This document shows positions 10,611 to 21,500 of a stretch of 64,000 bases of DNA, piece after piece. A model generated the notes under the pieces. It was not told where the DNA came from and did no database searches. It worked only from the letters and a program-made list of their open reading frames with translations. The stretch's first letter is position 1; every line of letters starts with the position of its first letter. This stretch comes from Carposina sasakii (Eukaryota > Arthropoda > Insecta > Lepidoptera > Carposinidae), in assembly GCA_014607495.2 (NCBI GenBank), contig CP053169.1, positions 2,294,001 through 2,358,000 on the forward strand, in the 5' to 3' direction. Made by a program: the position numbers and the translations under genes.

Positions 10611-11018
10611 ATGTTTGCGAGAACTTGTCTGATAATTAATATTTTAATTATTTCTGATATCGGGTCAACGCCAATCAACATATTCCAATTAAACGACCTG
10701 AACATTTATCACAACGAACCTAAAATCGTTTTAGCTGAAGTGGAAGAAATCGAGAAGATTCTCATCGAAAACGTTCTACAAAATAATGATTTGAAAACAT
10801 TCTTCAACAAACAAATTGTTCCAGGAAACAAAATGATTGAAGATGCTGATACATCTAATGATAAATTTGATTTTAAAAGAGAAGATAATCTTAATAATAA
10901 TAGAATGACCGAAGACAATGAGCAAAAAGATCTTGTTAAAAGACAAATTCCTGGTGGAGATTCTCAAATGGTAGTTGGCACTTTTCAAGCATTTATTAGA
11001 CCATTGGCATCAAGTTGA
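10611..11018 (+). CDS. Hypothetical secreted acidic peptide precursor, single exon
   Basis: A 135-residue frame begins MFARTCLIINILIISDIGST, a plausible signal peptide with cleavage near residue 21. The mature part is hydrophilic and acidic, with no cysteine after the signal. Two Lys-Arg pairs (FDFKRED near residue 90, and DLVKRQIPGG near 110) could be prohormone-convertase sites, releasing a C-terminal peptide of about 25 residues that ends in FIRPLASS. AATAAA at 11077-11082 fits a 3' end 60 bp after the stop. The frame is not repeat-derived, unlike its surroundings, and nothing suggests introns. I do not recognise the family. A neuropeptide-like or other secreted precursor is inference. The - strand frames beneath it are shadows. 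Confidence 0.5.
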   Translation: MFARTCLIINILIISDIGSTPINIFQLNDLNIYHNEPKIVLAEVEEIEKILIENVLQNNDLKTFFNKQIVPGNKMIEDADTSNDKFDFKREDNLNNNRMTEDNEQKDLVKRQIPGGDSQMVVGTFQAFIRPLASS

Positions 11019-11076
11019 AAATGCTTCTGTTTCTGAATTTTAAGACCTAGATTGACTACAGTAAATAATAACCCAA

Positions 11077-11082
11077 AATAAA
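11077..11082 (+). terminator. Polyadenylation signal AATAAA
   Basis: Canonical hexamer 58 bp after the stop of the 10611-11018 frame, just upstream of the family B MITE. Confidence 0.5.
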
Positions 11083-11261
11083 CGTTTGTAGCATAACCGG
11101 TGGTTTTATTTTTCGAATATTTCCTTTTTATTTTTAAACATATACAGGGTGTATCAAAAGGGGTATATTAAGCTAAAAGCAACGTAAGTAGCCTACTTTA
11201 CACAACCTACCCACAAAATTTCAGACCTGAAATCACATGTTTATTTTTCCAAATAATATAC

Positions 11262-13625
11262 AGGGTTACCGGAAATTCGATACATTCCCTTGGAGATCAC
11301 AAAGTAGAGCTTATTTGCAATGGTTTTTGTCCAGTAATACCCTAGCCGGAAATTAGTACTTTCTGAGATATTAATATTTTTATTTTTATTTCGGAAAATG
11401 CCTATTTTTGTCAAAAAATAGCATATACCTCAAATATTTTACATTCTAAAACTCTTGTTTGTACATTTTCTAAGAGGTAACATGCTAGCACGCCCTTGAG
11501 AGAACAAAAAAATTAAATAATACGAGCTAGCTACGTGTTGCGGTATGAGAATCGCAAGAGGTTTAAGAAAAAAATCTTTTTTGTCCAAAGTTTTTCTACT
11601 TTAGCAAAAAAATAATGTACGGGACGTAATGTATAAGCTACTAAAATAACTTCCTCAGTTTACTAGCTATCTAAAATGGTATAAACATTTACGAAAAAGT
11701 TAAAAAAAGGAAAGTTATGGCTTGAAAGAAAAAAAACATTAAATGTGCAGTATTTTATAAGTATCATATTTTATTGGAAAGAAATGAAAATAATCAGCTT
11801 TATTAATCATTTCTATTGAAAATAAATAAAAAATTACAACTCTTGCTCAAAATGAGAGCCGCGGTTTCTAATACAGGCACGTAGTCTTCTTCGAACTTCG
11901 GTTTTTATTACACAAGAAGTTAAATCCTCTCTGATCTGGTCCGCTGCGTTTATTATCTTCTGTCTTAGTTCTTCCACGCTGTTGATGGGTTGGTTTGCTT
12001 GGTAGACCAGCTCCTTCATGTGGCCCCAAAGGTAAAAATCGTAAGGTGTTAAGTCAGGACACCTTGCTGGCCAAGGAATTGGCCCTCCTCGACCAATCCA
12101 ACGACGCGCATAATTCTGGTTAAGCCATTCTCGCACTTCTCGGCGGAAGTGTGCTGGGCATCCGTCGTGCTGTAGATAATCACCCTCCGCAATGCAAGCG
12201 GCACATCTTCCAGCAGCAATTCCATATCGTCCCGAAGAAAGTTTTCATAGGTTTCGCCATTTAAATTTTGCGGAAAAAAGTGTGGCCCAATAAGATGGTG
12301 ATCGATAATTCCCATCCAAACATTTAAGGAAAATCGGTGTTGATGAGCTTTTACCTTTTTTTGTCTGGGATTGGTATCTTTTGGAGACCAAAAATGAGAG
12401 TTGTGGAAATTTGTGATTCCATCGCGATCAAATTTGGACTCATCTGTCCATAAAATCTTGTTAAGATAATTAGGATTCTCCATATCCATATCCAACAAGA
12501 AGCGACAAAAGTCAATTCTTCTTGCTGCATCTCCTTCCTCTAGGGCATGCACGGGCGTGTAATGAAAGGGGTAAAAACCACCTGTATGGACAGTAAACCA
12601 CACCTTCCATTGTGTAAATCTAAGACGCCTGGCCACAACTGTTGTAGAAATAGTGGGATCTCGTTGAAATTGTTCCAATATTTCATTTTCATCTTCTGGA
12701 GCATAGATGCGAGGTCTGCCGGCATCAATCTGTCTTTTACGTACGCTACCAGATTCCCTAATGCGGCGGTATGCTCCAGAAAAAACACGTACATTGGGAA
12801 TACGTCGATTTGGGAAACGACGTACGTACTCAGTTCTAGCAACAGCCGCATCCCCATAACAGAATCCATAACAGAAGATAATATCTGCATACTCTTCGTT
12901 CTCAAATGAGGCCATTTCCACAAAAAGAAAATTATCACTAGCGGCTTAGTACACGCACACGCGAAGTTACAACAAAACTAAACTAAAGTCAATAATTAAA
13001 AACAATAAACAGACTCGACCTGCTAGAGTGTGACCTTTGCAACGTCCAATCACAAGACGCGACTCGCACAGGGGCTAGTGCAGGTAAAAATGAACAAAAA
13101 GCCATATCCCACCTGTAGAAAGTATGGCCCATTTCTACGAAAAATGCAACTCGGTTCCAATATTTGTCATTGATTACTGCAATTACTAAATTTGATGTAA
13201 ACTTTTATACCATTTTGGATAGCTAGTAAACTGAGGAAGTTATTTTAGTAGTTTGTACATTACGTCCCGTACATTATTTTTTTACAAAAGTAGAAAAACT
13301 TTGTATAAAAAAGATTTTTTTCTTAAACCTCTTGCAATTCTCATACCGCAACACGTAGCTAGCTCGTTTTTTAAATATTTTTGTTATCTCATGGGAGTGC
13401 TAGAATGTTACCTCTTAGAAAATTTACAAACAAGAGTTTTAGAACGTAAAATACTTGAGGTACATGCCGTTTTTTGACAAAAATTGACATTTTCCGAAAA
13501 AAAATAAAAAAATTAATATCTCAGAAACTACCAATTTCCGGCTAGGGTATTACTAGACAAAAACCATTGCAAATAAGCTCTACTTTGTGATCTCCAAGGG
13601 AATGTATCGAATTTCCGGTAACCCT
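11262..13625 (-). mobile_element. Mariner-like DNA transposon with about 430-bp terminal inverted repeats
   Basis: The left end from 11262 (AGGGTTACCGGAAATTCGAT) is matched in reverse complement by the right end finishing at 13625. The match continues inward almost unbroken to about 11691 on the left and 13196 on the right, giving arms of about 430 bp with few mismatches. The transposase frame sits between the arms on the - strand. The target inside the family B MITE reads ATA on the left and TAG on the right, consistent with TA targeting, though the right tip seems to have lost a base or two. Long inverted repeats are unusual for mariner relatives, which normally have about 30 bp. Confidence 0.85.
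11834..12915 (-). pseudogene. Mariner-like transposase with N-terminal DUF4817-type HTH, frameshifted
   Basis: DNA transposase expected to bind the inverted repeats and cut with a DDD/E triad. The first frame starts at ATG 12915 (MASFENEEYADIIFCYGFCY) and has an N-terminal HTH domain of the DUF4817 type with the RRFPNRRIP motif. It continues through the first catalytic aspartate in ILWTDESKFDRDG. Near 12165-12185 the reading switches to a second frame, which carries the remaining motifs (the DG.PAH aspartate and RCPDLTPYDFYLWG) and ends at 11834. About 36 residues separate the second and third catalytic aspartates. A single frameshift is the only obvious break, so the copy is probably inactive but young. 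A second family member survives only as an N-terminal fragment at 41817-42015. Confidence 0.88.
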
Positions 13626-13778
13626 AGAGAATTCCTACACAACTCAGGGATGTTCATACAATCTTGAAAAATAACCATGTGATTTCGATTCGAGTCTCAA
13701 ATTTTGTAAATAGGTTCTCTACAGTGGGCTATTTACTTAGCTTTTCGCTTAAAATACCCTTTCTGTAACATTCTGTAT

Positions 13779-14093
13779 ATATCTACCTACTAGCGGCGTG
13801 GATAGTTGTAGATGTTTTAAAGAAATATAACTAACCCCGTGCCAATATAGTTGTACTTTATGTTATCTTTATTTAAGTACCTTTCAACCAAGGCAGAAAT
13901 GGGCAAAAAGCGTAAAATTACCTATTAACTTAAGTCTTTATTTATATAGTCAACTAGCGGACGCCCAAGATTTCGTCTGAATAAAATTTTAAACGCTTTG
14001 TTAGTATTACCTTAAACTTCTTAATCGTGCTGTCCTATATAAACTTTGCCTCCCTTTTTCAACCTCTTAAGGATAAAATTTCTAAAAAATTTA
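13779..14093. other. Gene-free stretch
   Basis: AT-rich. A repeat tip ACTAGCGGACGCCCAAGATT (13963-13982) is a diverged relative of the CTAGTGGACGCCCGCGACTC ends seen elsewhere in the window. No gene. Confidence 0.4.
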
Positions 14094-14262
14094 GCCGCGT
14101 GGTGCCGGCAGAGTAGTTTGTACTACCCCTGCCTGCCTGTGGGTATCGTACGAGGCGATTAAGGGTTTCCAGGAGGTACACAGCAGCGCCTCCCGTACTG
14201 ACAACATAGTCCGAAAATCACACTGCTAAGTGGACTGCAATAGGCTGAAGAAGAAGACGTTA
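14094..14262 (+). mobile_element. SINE type B, internally deleted
   Basis: Starts GCCGCGTGGTGCCGGCAGAG and ends in ACTGCAATAGGCTGAAGAAG. Full copies (about 240-270 bp) are at 21554-21785, 22113-22379, 47341-47593 and 50107-50337. Ends in short GAA or GAT runs. Confidence 0.8.
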
Positions 14263-14292
14263 CAGTTCATTAGTAATTACTGTACATTACAG

Positions 14293-14485
14293 CAGCGGTT
14301 CCCGAAAGGTGGTCCGCGGAACCCTGAGGTTCCGTGAAAGGGCCGCAAGGGTTCCGTAAAAAATATTATCACACGTTCCGTGACCAACGTTGTTCGCGCG
14401 CACCGAAGTAGTTATCAAAGTAGGGTTCCGTTAGGAAAAGTATAATCGATTAGGGTTCCTTAGCAAAAAAAATTGGGAACCCCTG
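14293..14485. mobile_element. hAT-type MITE with perfect 8-bp target duplication
   Basis: Inverted tips CAGCGGTTCCCGAA and TTGGGAACCCCTG flank 193 bp with no ORF. CATTACAG at 14285-14292 is repeated exactly at 14486-14493. An 8-bp duplication and CAG...CTG tips are hallmarks of hAT elements. A lone end of a similar element lies at about 20672-20710. Confidence 0.85.
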
Positions 14486-14690
14486 CATTACAGTAATGCA
14501 ATCTAATTAGATTGCATTACTTGACAATTGTCAAGGACTGGAATTGTGAGGCACCGAAAAGTCTAATGGTGCATTGAGGCAGTAAGTGTGACATGAACAC
14601 TCTATAACATCTTATTCCTCTATGGATAAAGCATAATTAGACAGTATTATACAGTAATGGAATGTCTTTAGCTTAGATTAATGATAGGTC

Positions 14691-14708
14691 TTCGCTCCGC
14701 GGAGCGAA
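14691..14708. other. 18-bp perfect palindrome
   Basis: TTCGCTCCGCGGAGCGAA is self-complementary over its full length. It may be a remnant of a fold-back tip or a dyad protein site; nothing nearby decides. Confidence 0.35.
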
Positions 14709-15090
14709 CCATTATTCTAAGGTCTTTAGATATAGTTTATTGTGACTGGATTATAATTTAAGCATTTTATACAGATAGGTAGGTAAAGTAAACAACACAA
14801 CAGCTAGAGATGTTGCAATGAAGGAAAATCTAAATAAGGCCAAAAATGTTTACTGTTTATGCTTATAATGCAAATTGCTTCCGGCTCCGACGCGCGAATA
14901 ATTTATGATTCGCGGAACAAATCATCTTTATCTAGAGAAATACTCTCTGCTGGTACATTTTTGTGTGACGAGTCATTTTCCTGGATATTACAGTGTAATA
15001 GCGTATTTATATCGATATCTAGGTTTTTTATATAATACTAGCGACCACCCGCGAGTTCGTCCGCATGAATTTTATGGCCTGTGTTATGAG

Positions 15091-15371
15091 CAGAGGTCGG
15101 AATTAGGTAGAGTCATTTATGTACTTGCATCGAAATGTTGATATTAATGTGGACCTTCCCAAGATTTCTAATGGACAATCCCTTGTGGCCAACAATATTA
15201 CAAATAAATAATAATAAAACCCTCAGAGATAGACAAATAAAACAAAGATAATTAACATAAAATTTCTGCTCTTTAAAATTAATACCGGAATTTGAGGCAT
15301 ATCCACTTTATTCTTTCGCTGTATGAAATCAGTGCAAGTACATAAATGACTCTACCTAATTCCGACCTCTG
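15091..15371. mobile_element. hAT-type MITE with 40-bp inverted repeats and 8-bp duplication
   Basis: Tips CAGAGGTCGGAATTAGGTAG... and its complement ...CTACCTAATTCCGACCTCTG are nearly perfect for about 40 bp. GTTATGAG at 15083-15090 is repeated at 15372-15379. The element interrupts an older dispersed repeat (TACTAGCGACCACCCGCGAG near 15037). No ORF. Confidence 0.85.
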
Positions 15372-15379
15372 GTTATGAG

Positions 15380-16021
15380 TGACAGTTTTTTTAAATAAAG
15401 ATCAATACTAACAGAATTAAAAAAACTTTCTGATTTCTTGTATTGAAATTGATCGTAAGTTATATTGTTCCAGTGGACCAATAACAGTACGTATGTGAAT
15501 TTTTTTCTTTTACAGAGAAAACTTGAATAGGAAATTAATTAAATTAAATAATACCTATACAAGGTCGCAGTGAGGTTAGTTCTACTTAGATTGTATTGTG
15601 ATGGATTTTTATAATAGATTTAATATAAGTGTTTCCCTCGTAAATTGAACTCTAGAAATGCCGTGTCTTACGTTTCTTAAAGTTCTTTTATAATAGAAGA
15701 GTTCTTTGAAAAACTGATTACAATCATTTACATAAATATTGACGACATCTTTACAAATGGTTTCTTTTGCTAGCACGCCTGCTTTTTATTAATTGATGAT
15801 TAAAGTCAAAGATAATCAATTGTCATTATTTTTATTAGGGTCTGCACACAAGTGTAGGTGTCTTCTCCAGAACTAATAAATGACTGAGTTCGGTAGTAGT
15901 AGTTTGCAAATGGTCGGTAGTGTAAACTTCTCTCAAACAAACATTAAATTCTCTCAAACATTTACCTATAATATTAGGGGTATCGGTTCATCGAAATGGT
16001 CATACATAATGTATATTTTTT
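15380..16021. other. AT-rich stretch without genes
   Basis: No supported exon, repeat boundary or RNA. Confidence 0.4.
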
Positions 16022-16110
16022 TATTTGAATCATCATCATCATCAGCCTATTGCAGTCCACTGCTGGACGTAGGCCTCCCCCAGGGCACACCACAAGACTG
16101 CCATGGGGGG
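16022..16110 (-). mobile_element. SINE type B, 3' fragment
   Basis: (ATC)n followed by AGCCTATTGCAGTCCACTGC and the CCTCCCCCAGGGCACACCAC block, the reverse complement of the SINE B 3' end. Confidence 0.75.
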
Positions 16111-16301
16111 TATTTGCCCCCATTGATTTATTTGAATATTCTCTTATAATTTCTGTCAGATCTAACCTAACCTAAACTTTAATTAAGCAGACGAAATGCT
16201 AGAAGCCGAATTATTTTTGTCCAAATCTCATATTATTTCATAACGGTCGAGCATTTTACAAAATGGCCGATTGTTGAAATTTTGAAATGCAATTTTTTTT
16301 T

Positions 16302-16529
16302 TCACACACTTCACAACACATTGACCTAGTCCCACACTAAGATCTCTAAGATCTTGTGTCGTGGGTACTAAGCAATGGTATATAAATACATAGCTAAGTA
16401 TAGAGACATCCATGACTTAGAAACAAACATCGATATTCATCATATCAATGTTTGCACCTACCGGGACTCGAACCCAGGACCTATGGCGTCGCAGGCAGGG
16501 CCACTACCTACTACACCAATCAGTCGTCG
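16302..16529 (-). mobile_element. SINE type 1, full-length, - strand
   Basis: Reverse complement of the family from CACTTCACAACACATTGACC to CTACTACACCAATCAGTCGT, with the box-B region CTACCGGGACTCGAACCCAG. Confidence 0.85.
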
Positions 16530-16680
16530 ATATATGTCTGCAACACAACTAATATTCGTACAAACATGACCTCAGCCTAACAAATCCAAGTTGTTTGCCT
16601 TATAATAGTAAACATTGAAGTTTATATAATAGTTGTAGAAAACAATAACACTTCAACCGCAGTTAGATATTCTACTACAG

Positions 16681-16783
16681 TGACCACAATAAAGGTCAAG
16701 GGTCGACTCACCCTGTATGTTTAAAGCAAAATATTATTTTGGTAGTGTTTCCAATATGCATGTCAATAACTATTTTGACCGTG
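16681..16783 (+). CDS. Possible upstream transmembrane exon of the gustatory receptor
   Basis: After TTCTACTACAG the frame reads 34 residues including KQNIILVVFPICMSITILTV, a strongly hydrophobic segment, and stops at the perfect donor GTG|GTAAGTA. This could be the first membrane helix missing from the receptor gene downstream. However, it ends in phase 0 while the next certain exon (18515) needs a phase-1 donor, so an intervening exon or another explanation is required. An overlapping frame starting MFKAKYYFG would have the right phase but is not hydrophobic. Confidence 0.3.
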
Positions 16784-16864
16784 GTAAGTACTTATTATAC
16801 TACTTACTACGCGCAACTTTGTCTGCTCCCGGAAAATTAAAATGTCTTGACACTTACATTACCT

Positions 16865-17215
16865 ACTTGATGATGATGATCTCCGACCGTATTTCGGCCA
16901 AGGCGACCAATCTCTACGGAGATTGGCCAGGTACGCAGGAGATATTATAGTGCACAAGTGTGTGCGCAAACACAGATGCACTATCTATTCCGTTACTCTC
17001 ATTGTCCGATGGGACGGAAAGCCGACACGACCGGAGAGAGATCAAGCGCAGGACCAACGGTTTTACGTGCTTTCCGAGGCAAGAGCTAAGTGACAATTTT
17101 GTAACATTAAAATCTGTATGTACATGAAATAAATTCATTGTTACAGGCCCGTGACTGGGATCGAACTTACGCCCCCCGCTTGGAAGGTGCACGACTTAAC
17201 CACTGGGCTATCACA
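16865..17215 (-). mobile_element. tRNA-derived SINE type 3, full-length, - strand
   Basis: On the - strand it starts with an A-box-like GATAGCCCAGTGGTTAAGTC, then a B-box-like AAGTTCGATCCCAGTCACG, and ends in (GAT)n ATCATCATC. Fragments are at about 48835-48930 and 52010-52075. Confidence 0.8.
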
Positions 17216-17988
17216 TTACCTATTTATTTAAGTAATGAAAATAACTTTAGTAAATTTCTCTGTATTTACTGTAGTGACTTGTGTACAAATAAAGTACAAG
17301 AATTAGGTTAACAAAATGAACAATCATTTCTTTTCATTTACCGGGCACCTGGGCGGGTTTTTAATAGTACCTACTGTTGAAAACGTGGCAGATTTAAGAA
17401 ACTCTTGGCCCTTTTCTGTAGCTATTTTCACCCGACTTCGCCAGAAGGAGGATGTACTCGTATGTAGGAATATTTCTTTGGCATGCGCTAGAGCGGATTT
17501 GTCGCCGTCTTGTCGTGGGTAAATTTTTTTCGCAATGGGGTTTTCTTTAAGTAAATAAGGTTATTACTTTACCTTATCCTACAATAGTTAGACTGCTTGT
17601 AGACGTGAACGGATAACGAACCGTGTTTTTGAAGAATTTACGATGATGTATTATGAGGGTATGTACACGCAGCGGACAACGGACCATCGAACTTTGGCGG
17701 TCCACTGTCAGTTGACGTCTACAAACGCCCTAAGCCTTGATCACTTCATCTAACGAACGCCTTATATGAATGCTTCATATATTACGAATGAATTCGAAAC
17801 TATGTCGCTTAAGCAAAGTGCCTTTCTACCAGAGATGAGCTGTTATGCTCTAACCCACCAATCAAATTCATTAACATCATGGACAAATAAATATAGTATA
17901 GTAGCAACGTAGTATGACACATCTCTGGTAGAAAAGCAGCCTAAGGATCGTCACTTTCAGATACAGAAAAGGCATCAACTCTCACCCC
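17216..17988. other. Gene-free stretch
   Basis: A frame at 17316-17522 ends in a dispersed-repeat segment (CACCCGACTTCGCCAGAAGG ... ATTTCTTTGGCATGCGCTAG) also seen near 46428-46510 and, inverted, 56700-56760. No exon supported. Confidence 0.4.
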
Positions 17989-18120
17989 TCAAGCGGTTTG
18001 CTCGCCGTCCTTAACATTGAGCTTGCTGCTCAGGATATCCAGGGTCATAGGAGTGTCTCCATTGTCGTTCAGGCGACGTGGTGGAACGTGGTTGATACGA
18101 CCTTCCACTGGAGCCGCCAT
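17989..18120 (-). pseudogene. Small 43-codon frame of unknown origin
   Basis: A - strand ATG frame reads MAAPVEGRINHVPPRRLND and ends ...DGEQTA, in DNA more G+C-rich than its surroundings. The codon texture looks coding, but there is no signal peptide, domain or splice context. It may be a fossil fragment of a retroelement or a retrocopy. I do not recognise it. Confidence 0.25.
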
Positions 18121-18199
18121 TTATGGTTTCATCCTTTCGACAGTGCTTAGTAAGTTAATTGACGTCCGAATTGGCACACTGTAGTAACCATTTGACACA

Positions 18200-18300
18200 G
18201 TAGTCCTGGGATTGCACCCGGTAAATGAAACCATGCTAAATATCGATGTTTGTCATTATTTCATGGATTTTTCTATTATTTATTTATATACCGTTGATAT
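18200..18300 (+). mobile_element. SINE type 1 fragment
   Basis: AGTCCTGGGATTGCACCCGG through TATTTATATACCGTTG is a diverged middle part of the type 1 SINE. Confidence 0.6.
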
Positions 18301-18514
18301 AAACTTAAAAACTGGGATACAAGACCATTAATTTATTTCTTTTAAGGCCAACATTCAGATACTCGTACCCTAACTGTAGGTATTTCTTTCTAAAGTCTGT
18401 CTTTAAGCTTGATAGAAGATAGAGATCAAATTTATCCTTCAAATACGCTATCTGAACATTTCTACGTCGGCATTGATATTCACAAATACTTGGTGTCTGC
18501 TCTATGATTTTTAG

Positions 18515-21500
18515 ATCTGTCCACCCTAACGGGTCTCGCGTTGGATCTCTTCGCCGACTCGGCGACTTCGGTACGCGTGCGCTCGCCCATGATCCGTGCG
18601 GTTTGGATAGCTGATGTTGCCACTGTCTTCTTTTTGTCCAACGTCGCTATTTTTGATGCTCCCCGAAGAATAAGGATGACCATTCAACTGCTCAACGAGA
18701 TAAATGAGGTTTGTTTAATACAGGCTGATTTTTGGTCGTCAACGTTCCCGAAAACTACGGAATCTCCTCATCATCACGATCATTTTTCTCCATGAAAGCA
18801 TACCTGGGAAGTGTCTGGTTTCCAAAATATTAGGGTCCAAAGTTAAGTAAACAGACTGCGTTTTTGTGCATAAATGCACATAGACGCGCGTAGCAGGATT
18901 TTTTCACGAAAAATAATTAATATCTGTCTATAAAAAAACTAACATAAACACTAGACACTATAAATTTCGCACGATCAAGGAATTTAAAATTAAAAAAAAA
19001 AAAAAAAAAATCCCAGCATTTTTTTGGCATAAACTTACTTTATTTCACGTATAGAATACGTACCCTTCGTTAAAGGTGGCCACAAAAAAACATCCTGTAT
19101 AGGATATATGTAGGATGTGTTCTCTTTATGTGCCTTTTAACACCAGACTAGATAGGATAGGATATAAGGTATGGAGAAATATTATGTAACGTGTTTTGTC
19201 GGCAGAGTAGAATAACTCCGTGTACTTGTCTGCCTGTAGGTATCGTAAGAAGCTATTCGGGTTTCCGGGAGGTGGGCAGCAGCGGCTTTCTTATTAACAA
19301 CATAGTCCGAGAATCACACTGCGGTCACCAGCCCAAAAGACAGTTTTTTCAATTTTTTTCAAAAAAAATTTACAGTTTCCCAGCATTTTTTTGGTATAAA
19401 ATGACTTTATTTGATGTATAGAGTACGTACCCTTCGTTAAGGGTGGCAACGAAAAAACACCCTGTATAGTATTTACATAAAAATCATGGATTTTACAATA
19501 CCATGACATACTTCTTTTACAGATTAATGCATCCTTAGAAGACTATAAAATAAATATAAAAATAGAGAAGAGGAGATTCATATTCATAATCTGTTCCGTG
19601 CTCTTCTTAACCTTTCTCCTTGTTAGTGACTGGACGATAGTTTATAAGTCGGCCAAGGAACGCAATAGCAATGGTAAGTACCATCGACAGGTACGAGTAG
19701 GTATGTGAGTGAGAATACATTCATACAAACAGGGTGTGGGTGACAGCCAGGCAAATACTGAAATGCTGAACAAGTACCATTGTGTTGAGTTATACGACAG
19801 TGTTATTCATCATTTACGGCTCTGAGAAGTCCACTGTTGGACATAGGCCTCCCCCAAACAGTGTTATTACTCGCAGGAAATGCATTTTTGATTTGATTAT
19901 CAGTAATCTTTGCTCTCCGCGCCAATTGTATCGGGCGATCCTGTGACTAATTAAATGGGTTTATAGGTCCGAAAATCACACTGCGGTCACCAACCCGCCT
20001 GCCCAGCGTGGTGACTATGGGCAAAACCCCCCTGTGGCAGTAGCCTTGTGGCGTGCCCTGGGGGAGGCCTACGTCCAGCAGTGGACTGCAATAGGCTGAA
20101 GAAGAAAATGAAGAAGATTGGTTATTGTGTGACACATTACTGTTTTTTGGATCACTTGTGACTCTCCATTAGGGTTGATCAGTTATTTCAACTTTTTTGA
20201 TGGAAACTTATTTTGAAAATCATGTTTCGGTAAAATTTTTATTTTAAAGTCATTATCTACGGCCTAATTAAACGAACTAAATATTTTTTCTTGAAAATAT
20301 GAAAGAAAAAAAGGAATTTTCCTGCGAAAATTTTCAGTGTTTTCCGCCTCAGAATCATGGTCTGAAGTCATGGTATCAATATTTGCCTGGCTGTCACAAA
20401 CACCCTGTATACACATGGCTGTGTTCCCAAAGAGTTAACCAGAACTACAAGATTACGAAGGAGAGACTGCAGCCACTGGTCAGATGCAAAAATCAGTGAC
20501 AAATTACTAGCTCATAGCCTATTTTATATGCAGAGATATTGATGTAGGTAGGTATGTTAATAATGAAAATTCTTTTGCAGTCAGGTTAAAATATAAAGTA
20601 CCTACTATACTAGCATATTTTTATATTTATTTGTATGCATGTATATTTCTATGGCACGCTCCAAAACAGGGGTTCCCAAACTTTTTTTTTCCTCAAAGTG
20701 CACCTGGACCACCTGGTTTTAGTCGTAAGAGAGTGGTATAATGACTCTAGGGCAAAATTTTTACGCAGTTAGATTTTTTCTTTGAATAAATGAGGTTTAA
20801 TATACATAGATACATACATATAACCATGCTTTTATCCCTTACGGGGTAGGCAGAGCACCAAGGGCCGATAGAACCACATAATGCCACTTCTGACCAAATT
20901 TTTAAGGGTATAGTTGAGATGTACAAGTTCGCTTAGTAGTGACAGGTAGTCAGCCCATCGCCTACAAAACACCAAAACCCTTTCGTCCCTCTACTGACTT
21001 GTACAGTATGCCCGGGAAGAGAAGCAGCTGTAGTTGTACACGTTTTCACTCCCAGAGCAGCATAGAAGATTAATATTTATCTAATATTAATTTCAGATGT
21101 GATTTCATACTGCTACGTAAGTTATTACATACAATACATCCCTGTTATGGTTTCGGAGATCCAGTTTGCGTTATTAGCATACATGATACTTGCATCATTT
21201 CAATCTATCAACACAACCCTGGGCGATTTACTAGTTTCGATAAGTAAGTATGACCATCTTCCTAGCCTTATCACATTATAAAGGGTCGACGCAACATGTA
21301 TAGTTTATCATATTTAAAAACATTTGTGTTTTAAACTTTTACAAAAACATTTATTGTATAAAAATAATTTATTGTTACTCTAGTTGTAATACTTCGGTTG
21401 TTAGTGCGATAGAAAATGTTAAACACGTTTTCGTTTAAATTTCTTATCAAAAACTGTCTTATTTATCAAATTAAGTAAGTATATTGGTTTGATTTGGGTA

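Larger units (their letters stand above)
11143..13778. mobile_element. MITE family B copy split by a 2.4 kb transposon
   Basis: Left half 11143-11260 (TACAGGGTGTATCAAAAGGG inward) and right half about 13627-13778 (to CCCTTTCTGTAACATTCTGT) together make one family B palindrome of about 265 bp. The insertion lies close to the centre of the palindrome. Family B also occurs near 40331, 47030, 47683 and 59595. Confidence 0.8.

Noticed and set aside
14905..15141. 78-codon + frame
   Set aside because: It runs across the border of a hAT MITE (15091) and a dispersed repeat tip, so its coding look is accidental.
17316..17522. 68-codon frame as a receptor exon
   Set aside because: Its second half is a dispersed repeat also found near 46430 and 56740, and it is not hydrophobic.
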